From Paenibacillus sp. HW567 (GTDB taxonomy: Bacteria; Bacillota; Bacilli; Paenibacillales; Paenibacillaceae), in the NCBI RefSeq assembly GCF_000374185.1, contig NZ_KB910518.1:5292857-5356856 (forward strand): DNA of 64,000 nt, read 5' to 3'. A program made the translations under genes and the position numbers. Each line of letters starts with the position of its first letter. The stretch's first letter is position 1. Under the pieces are notes generated by a model that did not search any database, was not told the origin of the DNA, and was given only the letters and a program-made list of their open reading frames with translations. Positions 44,579 through 53,892 of this stretch are shown here, piece by piece.

Positions 44579-45618
44579 CACACTTCAGCTCCCGTAAAGG
44601 TAACCTTGCGTTCCCCTTCAGTCACTCTGCCGATCAGGTAGGCTTCTTCCCCGCTTGCTTGGAGCAGCTCCAGCGCACGTTGTCCATCCGCCTCCGCCAC
44701 AACCAGCACCAGGCCCACGCCCATATTGAAGGTGGTGAACATGTCGCGGTTGCTCACATTACCTTTGCTCTGCAGCAAATCGAAGACAGGCAGAATCGGC
44801 CAGGAGCCATGATTAATTTCCACGTTCACACCCTCAGGCAGGACGCGCGGAATGTTCTCGATGAACCCGCCTCCGGTAATATGTGCCATGCCCTTGACCG
44901 GAAGCTGCTCGAGCAGCGCCAGCAATGGCTTCACATAAATCTTGGTAGGAGCCAGCAGCACATCCACAAGCGGAGCGCCCAGCTCAGGAACTACATCGTT
45001 CAGCCCGTAACCGCCATCCTCCAGCAAAAGCTTGCGCACCAGCGAGAACCCGTTGCTGTGCACACCGCTGGAAGCCAGGCCGATTACCGTATCCCCCGGT
45101 GCAATGTCCGCACCTGTCACCAGCTTGGCCTTGTCAGCCACGCCCACCGTAAATCCGGCGATATCATATTCGCCCGCAGCGTACATCCCCGGCATCTCGG
45201 CAGTCTCCCCGCCAATCAAGGCGCAGCCTGCCTGGTGGCAGCCTTCAGCGATTCCGGCTACAATGGCCTCGATCTTCTCCGGCACGACCTTATCGCAAGC
45301 CAGATAATCCAGGAAGAACAGCGGCTCTGCGCCCTGTACCACAATATCGTTCACACACATCGCTACGGCATCAATGCCAATCGTGTCGTGGCGGTCAGCC
45401 GCGAAAGCGAGCTTCAGCTTCGTGCCTACGCCATCGGTTCCCGATACGAGCACCGGCTCTTCGTATTTGTCTTTATTCAAGCCGAACAGCGCGCCGAAGC
45501 CGCCCAGTTCCGTCATGACTTCAGGACGGTAGGTGCGCTTCACATGCTTCTTCATGCGTTCTACCGCTTCATTGCCAGCCGCAATATCCACTCCGGCGTT
45601 TTTATAAGCTTCCGACAC
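44578..45618 (-). CDS. purM: Phosphoribosylformylglycinamidine cyclo-ligase
   Basis: 346 aa from GTG 45618 (VSEAYKNAGVDI), behind GAGG; the usual length for this enzyme, while the ATG at 45633 adds five codons over the ribosome site. AIR synthetase: SGTDGVGTKLKLAF, GGETAEMPGMY, GITGGGF-type block AHITGGGFIENIPR. Overlaps purN at its end. Upstream an unusual 790-bp gap full of repeats separates it from purF. Confidence 0.97.
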   Translation of the reverse strand: MSEAYKNAGVDIAAGNEAVERMKKHVKRTYRPEVMTELGGFGALFGLNKDKYEEPVLVSGTDGVGTKLKLAFAADRHDTIGIDAVAMCVNDIVVQGAEPLFFLDYLACDKVVPEKIEAIVAGIAEGCHQAGCALIGGETAEMPGMYAAGEYDIAGFTVGVADKAKLVTGADIAPGDTVIGLASSGVHSNGFSLVRKLLLEDGGYGLNDVVPELGAPLVDVLLAPTKIYVKPLLALLEQLPVKGMAHITGGGFIENIPRVLPEGVNVEINHGSWPILPVFDLLQSKGNVSNRDMFTTFNMGVGLVLVVAEADGQRALELLQASGEEAYLIGRVTEGERKVTFTGAEV

Positions 45619-45700
45619 TATTGGACACCTCATTATAGTTAGTTTAGAGCGCGGTTTCGGGGCGGCAGGGATTGAGTGGTGGCTATAATCGTCATTACGA

Positions 45701-45822
45701 GGAATGTTTGGACTTCCGGTCGCTGTTATGGTTGGATTTCCTTGATTTGAACCGCTGTTCGCGGTAGAAATCCAACCATAAAGGCGAACGCTATCGCTCC
45801 TACAGTTCCAAACTTCCTCTCC
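45701..45822. repeat. Palindromic dispersed repeat, copy 1
   Basis: About 122 bases. Inner stem ATGGTTGGATTTC (45728-45740) with GAAATCCAACCAT (45767-45779), an inner hairpin ACCGC/GCGGT, and outer arms around GTTTGGA/TCCAAAC. A second copy lies at 52342-52461. Their inner stems differ in sequence but both pair, i.e. they covary. It is within the purF-purM gap and thus probably part of the pur transcript. Confidence 0.65.
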
Positions 45823-45921
45823 ATGACTCCAGCCACCGGGGTCAAACCCGGCCGCAAGCCGCTGTACGCGCCTTGCACAGGGCAGTCAGTCGGCGCTTTT
45901 GGCGAAGCCAAGCGCCTCCTT

Positions 45922-46208
45922 GAGCGAGAGCCTTCCCGCTTTTGCGGAGCAAACAGCCGGGGGCGCAAGCTTCTTGCGCACGGGGCAAAGCCGTGCGCGT
46001 CCTTAGAGCGAGAGTTCCCCCGATTTTGCGGAGCAAACAGCCGGGGGCGCGAGCTTCTTGCGCACGGGGCGAAGCCGTGCGCGTCCTTAGAGCGAGAGTT
46101 CCCCCGATTTTGCGGAGCAAACAGCCGGGGGCGCAAGCTTCTTGCGCACGGGGCGAAGCCGTGCGCGTCCTTAGAGCGAGAGAACCTCCGATTTTGCGGA
46201 GCAAACAG
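45922..46208. repeat. 84-bp tandem repeat, about 3.4 copies
   Basis: The block starting GCGGAGCAAACAGCC begins at 45944, 46028, 46112 and 46196, exactly 84 bases apart, with nearly identical sequence between. Because 84 is a multiple of three, long repetitive frames appear on both strands (45726-46136 minus, 45823-46221 and 45942-47456 plus), but none has a ribosome site. GC-rich (GCGCACGGGGCGAAGCC). Between 46210 and 46412 follow the palindromes CGGAGGGC-AGC-GCCCTCCG and CCCCCTTTGCAAGGGGG. Confidence 0.8.
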
Positions 46209-46412
46209 GACAGGTTCTTGAGCCTTCAGGCCCGGCGAGCAGCATGCCGCCGGGGCTCGCAGCGCCGTAGAGCGTGTCCGTCAGGACAAAGCGGGCACCC
46301 GCACCCACGCCAACTTAGAAAGTTTAAAGCAAACTCCTACCGCCGAGCTTTCGGGTGGCCGGAGGGCAGCGCCCTCCGGAATCCCCCTTTGCAAGGGGGA
46401 CTTAGGGGGTTA

Positions 46413-47909
46413 TTAGCAAGAGCACCCGTCCTTCTCTTCCCCGCCGAAATCCACCTGCGTCGGGTAATCATTGTCGAAGCAGGAAAGGCACAAGCCGCCT
46501 TTGTAATCGCTGCTGTTATGACCGCCGATAGACTGGATCAGGCCCTCGGGTGTAAGGAACGCCAGCGAATCGGCGTTGATCTCCTTGCACATTTCTTCAA
46601 TTGTCTTGTAGGAGGCGATCAGTTCGCGGCGGTCCGGTGTATCAATGCCGTAGAAGCAAGGGTTCTTGAACGGCGGCGAGGTAATCCGCACGTGGACCTC
46701 GGTCGCGCCGGCTTCGCGCAGCAGGTTGACGATCCGGCGCGAAGTTGTGCCCCGCACGATGGAATCGTCGATCATGACAACGCGCTGGCCTTCAACGACG
46801 CGGCGGACAGCGCTCAGCTTCATCTTTACGCCCTGCTCGCGCAGCTCCTGGCTCGGCTGGATGAAGGTCCGGCCGGTGTATTTATTTTTAATCAGGCCAA
46901 GCTCGTAAGGGATGCCCGTCTGCTCAGCATAGCCGATAGCCGCCGAGATGCTGGAGTCCGGCACGCCGGTTACAATGTCAGCGTCAACGAACGCTTCCAG
47001 CGCCATCCGGCTGCCCATCCGCTTGCGGGCGGCGTGCAGATTGGAGCCGTTCAGATCGCTGTCCGGCCGGGCAAAATAAATATATTCCATCGCACACAGC
47101 GCCTTGCGCTTCGGCTCGGCGAACCTGTCTTCCGTGAGGCCGCTATGATCAAGCACCAACAGCTCACCGGGCTCAATGTCGCGGACGAACTGAGCACCAA
47201 TGACCTCAAGCGCGCAGGATTCCGAAGCGAAGACATAGGCTTCGCCTACCCGCCCCATAACGAGCGGACGCAGGCCGTGTGTGTCGGAAGCAACGATGAG
47301 CTTGTCATTGGTCATCAGCAGGAAGGCGAATCCGCCGACGAGCTGCTGCAAAGCATCCTTGGTCGATTCGACAAAATCCTTCTGCGAGCGCGCAATCAAA
47401 TGCGCCAGCACCTCGGTGTCGCTTGTCGTCTGGAAGATCGAGCCGCCTTGCTCTAGCTGCTTGCGGATCAGCGGCTCATTCACAATATTCCCGTTGGTGG
47501 CAATCGCCAGATCGCCATCGCGGTATTTGAAGACCAGCGGCTGCGCATTGGTCAGCCGGCTGTCGCCGCTGGTGGAATAGCGCACATGTCCGATAGACAT
47601 GTTGCCGACCAGCGAGGCAATTTTGTCTTTATCGAACACTTCCTTTACTAGACCCATGCCGCGGTGATAGTTGAAGTCGCGTCCATCCGCCACGCAGATG
47701 CCCGCGCTTTCTTCTCCCCGGTGCTGGAGGGCATGCAGTCCGTAGTAGGACATGGAGGCAGCTTCCGGGTGTCCGAAGACCCCGAATACGCCGCATTCCT
47801 CTTTTAAGGTGTCAAAAATATCTCCCGAGCCCGTTCCTTCGTTATAAAAGTCGCCGGTCCACAGGATTGGGGTCTCCTGCTTGTTCCCGGTCTTTATTTC
47901 ATAAGACAT
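46413..47909 (-). CDS. purF: Amidophosphoribosyltransferase
   Basis: 498 aa from ATG 47909 (MSYEIKTGNK) behind GGGAGG. First committed purine step: PRPP plus glutamine to phosphoribosylamine. A pro-peptide is likely cut before Cys in LKEECGVFGVFG; glutaminase domain with HVRYSTSGDS, PRPP-binding site VMIDDSIVRGTT, and cysteines for a [4Fe-4S] cluster (GIDTPDRREL region, GGLCLSCFD). Overlaps the end of purL by 16 bases. Confidence 0.97.
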   Translation of the reverse strand: MSYEIKTGNKQETPILWTGDFYNEGTGSGDIFDTLKEECGVFGVFGHPEAASMSYYGLHALQHRGEESAGICVADGRDFNYHRGMGLVKEVFDKDKIASLVGNMSIGHVRYSTSGDSRLTNAQPLVFKYRDGDLAIATNGNIVNEPLIRKQLEQGGSIFQTTSDTEVLAHLIARSQKDFVESTKDALQQLVGGFAFLLMTNDKLIVASDTHGLRPLVMGRVGEAYVFASESCALEVIGAQFVRDIEPGELLVLDHSGLTEDRFAEPKRKALCAMEYIYFARPDSDLNGSNLHAARKRMGSRMALEAFVDADIVTGVPDSSISAAIGYAEQTGIPYELGLIKNKYTGRTFIQPSQELREQGVKMKLSAVRRVVEGQRVVMIDDSIVRGTTSRRIVNLLREAGATEVHVRITSPPFKNPCFYGIDTPDRRELIASYKTIEEMCKEINADSLAFLTPEGLIQSIGGHNSSDYKGGLCLSCFDNDYPTQVDFGGEEKDGCSC

Positions 47910-50140
47910 GGAATAGCATCCTCCCAAATGGTTTTGAGTTCTGCTACAGGCTCGTCCAGAGCGGCTGCTCCGTCCAGGTGAACCCGCAGTCTGTCTCCGC
48001 CGACAGTTCCGATGATTTCAACGGGCACACCGTAAGCGGCAACCGCCGCTTTCAGCGCTTCCGCACGTTCAGGTGCCGATGTCAGCACAATGCGGGATTG
48101 GCTCTCGCTGAACAGCGCCACGTCACGGCGCAGCCCGTCAGCAGACAGCTCGATATTCGCGCCAATGCCACCGCTGATGCAGCTCTCAGCCAGCGCAGCA
48201 GCCAAGCCGCCTTCGGAGAGGTCATGCGCCGAGCGGACCAGTCCGCTGCGGATCGTACCCAGGACAGCCTCCAGCAGCTTTTGCTCAGTTGCAAGATCCA
48301 GCGCCGGCGGACGGCCTTCGGTCAAGCCATGTACAGCATATTGGAATTCACTGCCGCCCAGCTCGGCTTTGGTCGCCCCAAGCAACAAGATCACATCGCC
48401 TTCCTGCTTGAACGCCTGAGTCGTAATGTGATCCGTATCCTCGACCAGACCGACCATGCCGACAACCGGTGTCGGATAGATCGCGCCGGAAGCATTTTCG
48501 TTATACAGACTGACGTTACCGCCGATAACCGGCGTATCCAGCACGCGGCACGCTTCAGCCATACCGTCTACGGCTCGTTCCATTTGCCAGAAAATCTCCG
48601 GCTTCTCCGGGCTGCCGAAGTTCAGGTTGTCCGTAATAGCCAGCGGCTTCGCGCCGGAGCAGACAATGTTGCGCGCCGCTTCGCTGACAGCAATCCGTCC
48701 GCCCACTTCAGGGTCCAGATACACATAACGTCCGTTGCAATCCGTAGTCATTGCCAGGCCCTTGCGTGTTCCGTGGATGGTAACCACTGCCGCATCAGAG
48801 CCGGGACGAACCGCCGTACTGGTCCGCACCATGTAATCGTATTGGTTATATACCCATGCTTTGCTTGCTACTGTAGGCGAAGCGAGCACAGTGCGCAGCG
48901 CACCGCCCAGATCAGTTACTTCTTCATAGCGCAGCGTATCGACATTTGCGTTCTCTTCATAGTAGGCAGGAACAGTTGACGGCTTTTTATAGATCGGGCA
49001 TTCGTCTACCAAAGCTTTTACCGGCATGTCGCCGACAACCTCGCCATGATGGAACAGCTTCAAGCGGCCGTCATCGGTTACCTTGCCCACTTTACGGCAG
49101 ATAACCCCCCAGCGGTCAAAAATCTCCTGCGCCTGTGCCTCATCCTTAGGCTCAACTACGAACAGCATCCGCTCCTGCGACTCAGACAGCATCATCTCAT
49201 AAGGGGTCATGCCTTCTTCACGCTGCGGCACCTGATCCAGGTACAGCTCCAGGCCGTTGCCTGCTTTGCTCGCCATCTCGGCGCTGGAGCAGGTAAGCCC
49301 CGCTGCGCCCATATCCTGAATGCCAAGCACGATGCCGCTGTCAATCAGCTCCAGACAGGATTCCATCACCAGCTTTTCCATGAACGGATCGCCGACCTGC
49401 ACCGCTGTCTTCTTGGCTTCCGACTCTTCACTCAGCTCCACAGAGGCAAAGGTCGCGCCATGAATGCCGTCACGGCCCGTTGGAGGACCAACGTAGAACA
49501 CGGGGTTGCCAACACCTTTGGCGACACCTCGCTGGATTTTATCATGATCAATAAGTCCGACACACATCGCGTTGACCAGCGGATTGCCGTCATAGCTGTT
49601 GTCGAACATAATTTCGCCGCCCACCGTTGGAATCCCGATACAGTTGCCATAGCCTGCAATACCGGACACGACATGCTCGAACAAATATTTAACTCGGTCA
49701 CTCTCCAGCTTCCCGAACCGCAGAGAGTTCATCAACGCCACCGGTCTTGCTCCCATAGAGAAAATATCGCGGATAATCCCGCCCACACCGGTCGCCGCAC
49801 CCTGATAAGGCTCTACTGCCGACGGATGATTGTGGCTTTCGATTTTAAATACAACCGCCTGGTTGTCTCCAATGTCTACGATCCCTGCGCCTTCGCCCGG
49901 GCCCATCAGCACACGCGGTCCGCTTGTCGGGAAACGCCCCAAGAGCGGCTTAGAGTTCTTATAGGCGCAATGCTCGGACCACATCACGCTAAAAACACCG
50001 ATTTCCGTATAGTTCGGCTTACGGCCCATGAAAGAAGTGATCAGCTCATATTCGCTGTCCGAAACTCCGAATTGACTGTAAATCTTCTGCTCCGCAATTT
50101 GCTCTGCGGTCGGCTCCTTAGCGGATACTTGCTGCGTCAT
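47894..50140 (-). CDS. purL: FGAM synthase, large subunit
   Basis: 748 aa from ATG 50140 (MTQQVSAKEPTAEQ) behind GGAGGG; the frame to 50218 is upstream text. The small-type PurL that works with separate PurQ and PurS. Marks: MWSEHCAYKNSKPLL, KIESHNHPSAVEPYQGAA (part), GANGVGGIIRD-type VGGIIRDIFSMGARP, and GHGGLSEGGLA-like SAHDLSEGGLAAAL. Its start overlaps the end of purQ by 23 bases. Confidence 0.97.
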   Translation of the reverse strand: MTQQVSAKEPTAEQIAEQKIYSQFGVSDSEYELITSFMGRKPNYTEIGVFSVMWSEHCAYKNSKPLLGRFPTSGPRVLMGPGEGAGIVDIGDNQAVVFKIESHNHPSAVEPYQGAATGVGGIIRDIFSMGARPVALMNSLRFGKLESDRVKYLFEHVVSGIAGYGNCIGIPTVGGEIMFDNSYDGNPLVNAMCVGLIDHDKIQRGVAKGVGNPVFYVGPPTGRDGIHGATFASVELSEESEAKKTAVQVGDPFMEKLVMESCLELIDSGIVLGIQDMGAAGLTCSSAEMASKAGNGLELYLDQVPQREEGMTPYEMMLSESQERMLFVVEPKDEAQAQEIFDRWGVICRKVGKVTDDGRLKLFHHGEVVGDMPVKALVDECPIYKKPSTVPAYYEENANVDTLRYEEVTDLGGALRTVLASPTVASKAWVYNQYDYMVRTSTAVRPGSDAAVVTIHGTRKGLAMTTDCNGRYVYLDPEVGGRIAVSEAARNIVCSGAKPLAITDNLNFGSPEKPEIFWQMERAVDGMAEACRVLDTPVIGGNVSLYNENASGAIYPTPVVGMVGLVEDTDHITTQAFKQEGDVILLLGATKAELGGSEFQYAVHGLTEGRPPALDLATEQKLLEAVLGTIRSGLVRSAHDLSEGGLAAALAESCISGGIGANIELSADGLRRDVALFSESQSRIVLTSAPERAEALKAAVAAYGVPVEIIGTVGGDRLRVHLDGAAALDEPVAELKTIWEDAIPCLMK

Positions 50141-50807
50141 AACGATCCCTCCATGTCTTGAGAATGGATGTGAACATCCGTTTGCCGTCCTCTGAACCGA
50201 GCAGGCTGTTCGCCGCACGTTCCGGGTGAGGCATCATGCCAACCACATTGCCTGCCGTATTGCTGATGCCCGCGATGTCGGCTACCGAGCCGTTAGGGTT
50301 GTCACTGTATGTGAATACGATCTGATGGTTAGCATTAAGCGAGGCCAAGGTCTCCTCATCACAGTAATAGTTGCCTTCGCCATGTGCAATCGGGATGACG
50401 ATCTCTTCATCCTTCGCATAATCAATAGTAAACGGGGTTGTGTTATTAACCACCTTAAGCACGGTGTCGTGACAGCGGAACTTCATCGACATGTTGCGGC
50501 GCAGCGCCCCCGGCAGCAATCCCGCTTCGGTCAGAATTTGGAACCCGTTGCAGATGCCGAGCACGAATTTGCCCTGCTCCGCAGCCTTGGCTACTTCAGC
50601 CATAACCGGAGCGAACCGGGAAATTGCGCCGCAGCGCAGGTAATCACCATAAGAGAAGCCGCCCGGCACGAGAATGCAGTCATACGCCGACAGGTCTGTC
50701 GCGGTATGCCATACATAATCTACTGGTTCGCCGAGGCTGTCTTCGACCGCTTTGTAGCAGTCAATGTCGCAATTGGAGCCGGGAAAGACAAGTACAGCAA
50801 ATTTCAT
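50118..50807 (-). CDS. purQ: FGAM synthase, glutaminase subunit
   Basis: 229 aa from ATG 50807 (MKFAVLVFPGSNCD). Class I glutamine amidotransferase: oxyanion region LVPGGFSYGDYLRCG, nucleophile Cys in VLGICNGFQIL, and catalytic His/Glu in GMMPHPERAA. Supplies ammonia to PurL. 5 bases after purS. Confidence 0.97.
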   Translation of the reverse strand: MKFAVLVFPGSNCDIDCYKAVEDSLGEPVDYVWHTATDLSAYDCILVPGGFSYGDYLRCGAISRFAPVMAEVAKAAEQGKFVLGICNGFQILTEAGLLPGALRRNMSMKFRCHDTVLKVVNNTTPFTIDYAKDEEIVIPIAHGEGNYYCDEETLASLNANHQIVFTYSDNPNGSVADIAGISNTAGNVVGMMPHPERAANSLLGSEDGKRMFTSILKTWRDRYDAASIR

Positions 50808-50812
50808 GACCT

Positions 50813-51058
50813 TTAGTCCTCCAATTCGTAGCGGTAATCCTCGATCACCGTGTTGGCCAGCAGCTTCTCGCACATTTCCTTCAGACGTCCTTCCGCTTCA
50901 GCTCGGTTGTCGGTATCGAGAGTCAACTCCATATACTTGCCGATACGCAACGATTCAACCTCTTGAAAACCTACGGAATGCAGCGCTCCTTGCACGGCTA
51001 CCCCTTGGGGATCGAGCACACTTTTCTTAATGGTGACATAGACTGTCGCTTTTAACAT
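50813..51058 (-). CDS. purS: FGAM synthase, PurS subunit
   Basis: 81 aa from ATG 51058 (MLKATVYVTIKKSVLDPQG) behind GGAGG. Small alpha/beta protein that holds PurL and PurQ together; VGFQEVESLRIGKYMEL is the usual middle. Upstream 51059-51326 is AT-rich without gene or clear signal. Confidence 0.95.
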   Translation of the reverse strand: MLKATVYVTIKKSVLDPQGVAVQGALHSVGFQEVESLRIGKYMELTLDTDNRAEAEGRLKEMCEKLLANTVIEDYRYELED

Positions 51059-51326
51059 ACGCTTGTAGTTCCTCCTAAAATTTAATGAGCACAAAATTAC
51101 AATTCACTCAACTGCACATTGTGCAGCTATTAACTCCATATCTCCGGCAAACTCAAGTTTAGTTGTATTCTCTACAGTTATATTTCTGAATAACAGCTAT
51201 TCAAGGCCATTTCATCCATTTTAGCTGTACCAAATACAATTAAATTAACAACGGCATATACTTTGAGCAAAATAACTGCAGAGAGTGCAATTAGCAGTTG
51301 CTACAGTTGATTTTGCTCATTTCACT

Positions 51327-52217
51327 CTATAAAGACTTGCCGGTGAGGCGATGATAAATATCCAGATAACGGCGGGTCGTTTCTTCTACAACCTCAGCAG
51401 GGAGCGGGTCCGGGGTGCTGTTCTTGTCCCAGGAGGATGCGGACAGATACGTCCGTACCGGCTCTTTGTCCATGCTGTCGATTTCGATATCTAGTGCGTA
51501 TTTTTCCTTGGACCAGAAACGTGAAGCATCCGGGGTAAAAATCTCGTCGATCAGAATTACCCTGCCGTCCAGCAGCCCGAACTCGAATTTGCAGTCCGCA
51601 AGAATAATGCCATGCTCTTCACAGTACTCTCTGGCAAAAGCGAACAGCTTCAGGCTCTTCTCCTTAAGCTCCAGGGCAAGCTCTGCACCTATCAGCTCCT
51701 GCATCTTCTCAAAAGGAATATCCTCGTCGTGGCCGACATCGTTTTTGGCGGCTGGCGTGAAAATCGGCTGGGCCAGCACTGCATTTTTACGGAGTCCTGC
51801 GGGAAGTGCGATTCCATTTACCTTGCCGGTCTCCTGATACTGCCGCCAGCCCCCGCCGGTAATGCAGCCGCGCACGACGCACTCAATATCAATGCGCTCC
51901 GCCTTGCGGACAACCATGATGCGGTTTCTCAGCGCTTCCTTGTCCCGCAGAACATCTCCAAGCTGGTCCACATCAATATGCACAACGTGGTTCTCCATCA
52001 GCTCCTGGGTTTTGCCGAACCAGAAGGCACTGAGCCGGTTAAGCACATTGCCCTTCTCCGGCACCGCCGGGTCCAGCACATAGTCGAACGCGGAGATCCG
52101 GTCCGTGACGACGATCAGCACCTCTTCCCCCAGATCGTACAATTCGCGAACCTTTCCTTTGTAGAGCAGCGGTGCATTTACGAGATCCACAGCCGTGGAT
52201 ACGGCAGGGTATGTCAT
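51327..52217 (-). CDS. purC: SAICAR synthetase
   Basis: 296 aa, ATG behind GGGAGG. Joins aspartate to CAIR with ATP. Marks: LLYKGKVRELYDL, VTDRISAFDYVL, VVRGCITGGGWRQY, and DEIFTPDASRFW. The N-terminus is typical of the longer PurC type (about 295 aa) rather than the 237-aa Bacillus type. Confidence 0.95.
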   Translation of the reverse strand: MTYPAVSTAVDLVNAPLLYKGKVRELYDLGEEVLIVVTDRISAFDYVLDPAVPEKGNVLNRLSAFWFGKTQELMENHVVHIDVDQLGDVLRDKEALRNRIMVVRKAERIDIECVVRGCITGGGWRQYQETGKVNGIALPAGLRKNAVLAQPIFTPAAKNDVGHDEDIPFEKMQELIGAELALELKEKSLKLFAFAREYCEEHGIILADCKFEFGLLDGRVILIDEIFTPDASRFWSKEKYALDIEIDSMDKEPVRTYLSASSWDKNSTPDPLPAEVVEETTRRYLDIYHRLTGKSL

Positions 52218-52341
52218 GACCTTTCCTCCCTTGAACTAATGATCTTGCGTATACTCTGGCTAAAAAACGCACTAAGCGCAGATTCTTCCACGCCCAATCA
52301 AAAGCTCTCAACAACGGTCTGGCAAATAAGATCCACTGCAA

Positions 52342-52461
52342 GAAATGTTTGGACTTCCGATCGCTGTTATCCTCAGATTTCCTGATTTGAACCGCTGCCC
52401 GCGGTAGAAATCCGAGGATAAAGGCGAACGCTAACGCTTCTCCAGTTCCAAAATTTCTCTC
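52342..52461. repeat. Palindromic dispersed repeat, copy 2
   Basis: Second copy of the element at 45701-45822. Inner stem ATCCTCAGATTTC (52369-52381) with GAAATCCGAGGAT (52407-52419), one mismatch; the loop with CCGC/GCGG and the flanks (TGTTTGGACTTCCGATCGC, AAAGGCGAACGCTA) match copy 1. It fills most of the purB-purC gap (52218-52590). Confidence 0.65.
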
Positions 52462-52590
52462 CGTTCCTCTTTTACCGCACCTTATATTTCAAGCTTCCAG
52501 TTGCGCTTGATTCAGAACAATCCGCTCTTCTTGCTGCTTCACGCCATTTTATTGCTGCGCCCCTCAGTTCACCACTAACTTACCTTTTAA

Positions 52591-53886
52591 TTAGATAAGT
52601 TCCAGCTTGCGGAAGATGGTGTCCACATGCTTAAGGTGCCAGGAAGGGTTGAAGGCATCCTCGATCTCTTCCGGGCTGAGCACAGCGGTGATCTCCGGTG
52701 TCGCTTCAACGATGTCGCGGAACTGGGTCTGCTCTTCCCAGGCCTGCATCGCACGCGGCTGCACTGTATCGTAGGCTTGCTCGCGGCTGAAGCCTTTGTC
52801 GATCAGCTTGGTCAGGATGCGGCCGGAGAACGGAACACCGAAGGTGCGGTTCATGTTGCGCTTCATATTTTCCGGGAAGACAGTCAGGTTCTTCACGATG
52901 TTGCCGAAACGGTTCAGCATATAGTTCAGCAGCATGGTCGCATCCGGCAGGATAATCCGCTCCACTGAGGAATGCGAGATATCGCGCTCATGCCACAGCG
53001 GCACGTTCTCGTAAGCAGTAACCATATGTCCGCGGATGACGCGGGACAGGCCCGAAATATTCTCGCAGCCGATCGGATTACGTTTATGCGGCATAGCCGA
53101 CGAACCCTTCTGGCCTTTCGCAAAAGCCTCCTCAACCTCGCGGATTTCGCTCTTTTGCAGGGCGCGGATTTCTGTGGCGAACTTGTCCAGGGATGTAGCG
53201 ACGAGCGCCAGCGACGCCATATATTCCGCGTGACGGTCACGCTGCAGCGTCTGCGTGGAGATTGGCGCCGGGCTGGTGCCCAGCTTGCGGCAGACAAATT
53301 CTTCGACGAACGGGTCGATGTTGGCATAGGTGCCGACTGCGCCGGAGATTTTGCCGAACTGTACGCCATTTGCGGCATGACGGAAACGCTCCAGGTTGCG
53401 CTTCATTTCCTCGTACCAGAGCGCCATTTTCAGACCAAAGGTTGTCGGCTCAGCGTGCACACCGTGGGTGCGCCCCATCATCGGAGTGTCTTTGTAAGCC
53501 AGCGCTTTTTCCTTCAGAATCTCGATGAAATTGATGATGTCCTTCTCCAAGATCTCATTCGCCTGACGCAGCAGATATCCAAGCGCCGTATCCACAACGT
53601 CCGTGGAGGTTAAGCCGTAATGCACCCATTTGCGCTCCGCACCCAGGCTCTCGGATACCGCACGGGTGAAGGCAATGACATCATGGCGGGTTTCCAGCTC
53701 AATTTCATTAATGCGGTCGATATTGAATTTGGCGTCCTTGCGCAGCTTGGCGGCATCCTCATGCGGAATGACTCCCAGCTCAGCCCACGCCTCGCAAGCG
53801 CAAAGCTCCACTTCCAGCCAAGCGTTGAATTTATTTTCTTCGGTCCAAATGGCCCGCATCTCAGGTCTGCTGTAACGTTCGATCAT
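52591..53886 (-). CDS. purB: Adenylosuccinate lyase
   Basis: 431 aa. Fumarase/aspartase-type lyase acting twice in purine synthesis (SAICAR to AICAR, adenylosuccinate to AMP). Marks: TSTDVVDTALGYLL, PMMGRTHGVHAEPTTF, and the signature QKGSSAMPHKRNPIGCEN. Length is normal. Six bases after purK. Confidence 0.97.
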   Translation of the reverse strand: MIERYSRPEMRAIWTEENKFNAWLEVELCACEAWAELGVIPHEDAAKLRKDAKFNIDRINEIELETRHDVIAFTRAVSESLGAERKWVHYGLTSTDVVDTALGYLLRQANEILEKDIINFIEILKEKALAYKDTPMMGRTHGVHAEPTTFGLKMALWYEEMKRNLERFRHAANGVQFGKISGAVGTYANIDPFVEEFVCRKLGTSPAPISTQTLQRDRHAEYMASLALVATSLDKFATEIRALQKSEIREVEEAFAKGQKGSSAMPHKRNPIGCENISGLSRVIRGHMVTAYENVPLWHERDISHSSVERIILPDATMLLNYMLNRFGNIVKNLTVFPENMKRNMNRTFGVPFSGRILTKLIDKGFSREQAYDTVQPRAMQAWEEQTQFRDIVEATPEITAVLSPEEIEDAFNPSWHLKHVDTIFRKLELI

Positions 53887-53892
53887 ATCTGG

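Noticed and set aside
44380..45642. 420-codon plus-strand frame opposite purN/purM
   Set aside because: Shadow frame; the minus strand encodes complete, recognisable enzymes.
45823..46221. Repetitive proteins on both strands over the 84-bp repeat
   Set aside because: They arise because 84 is a multiple of three; no ribosome site, Arg/Cys-rich nonsense composition, and both strands are open alike.
45942..47456. 504-codon plus-strand frame opposite purF
   Set aside because: Antisense shadow of purF joined to the tandem repeat; no start signal and no recognisable domain.
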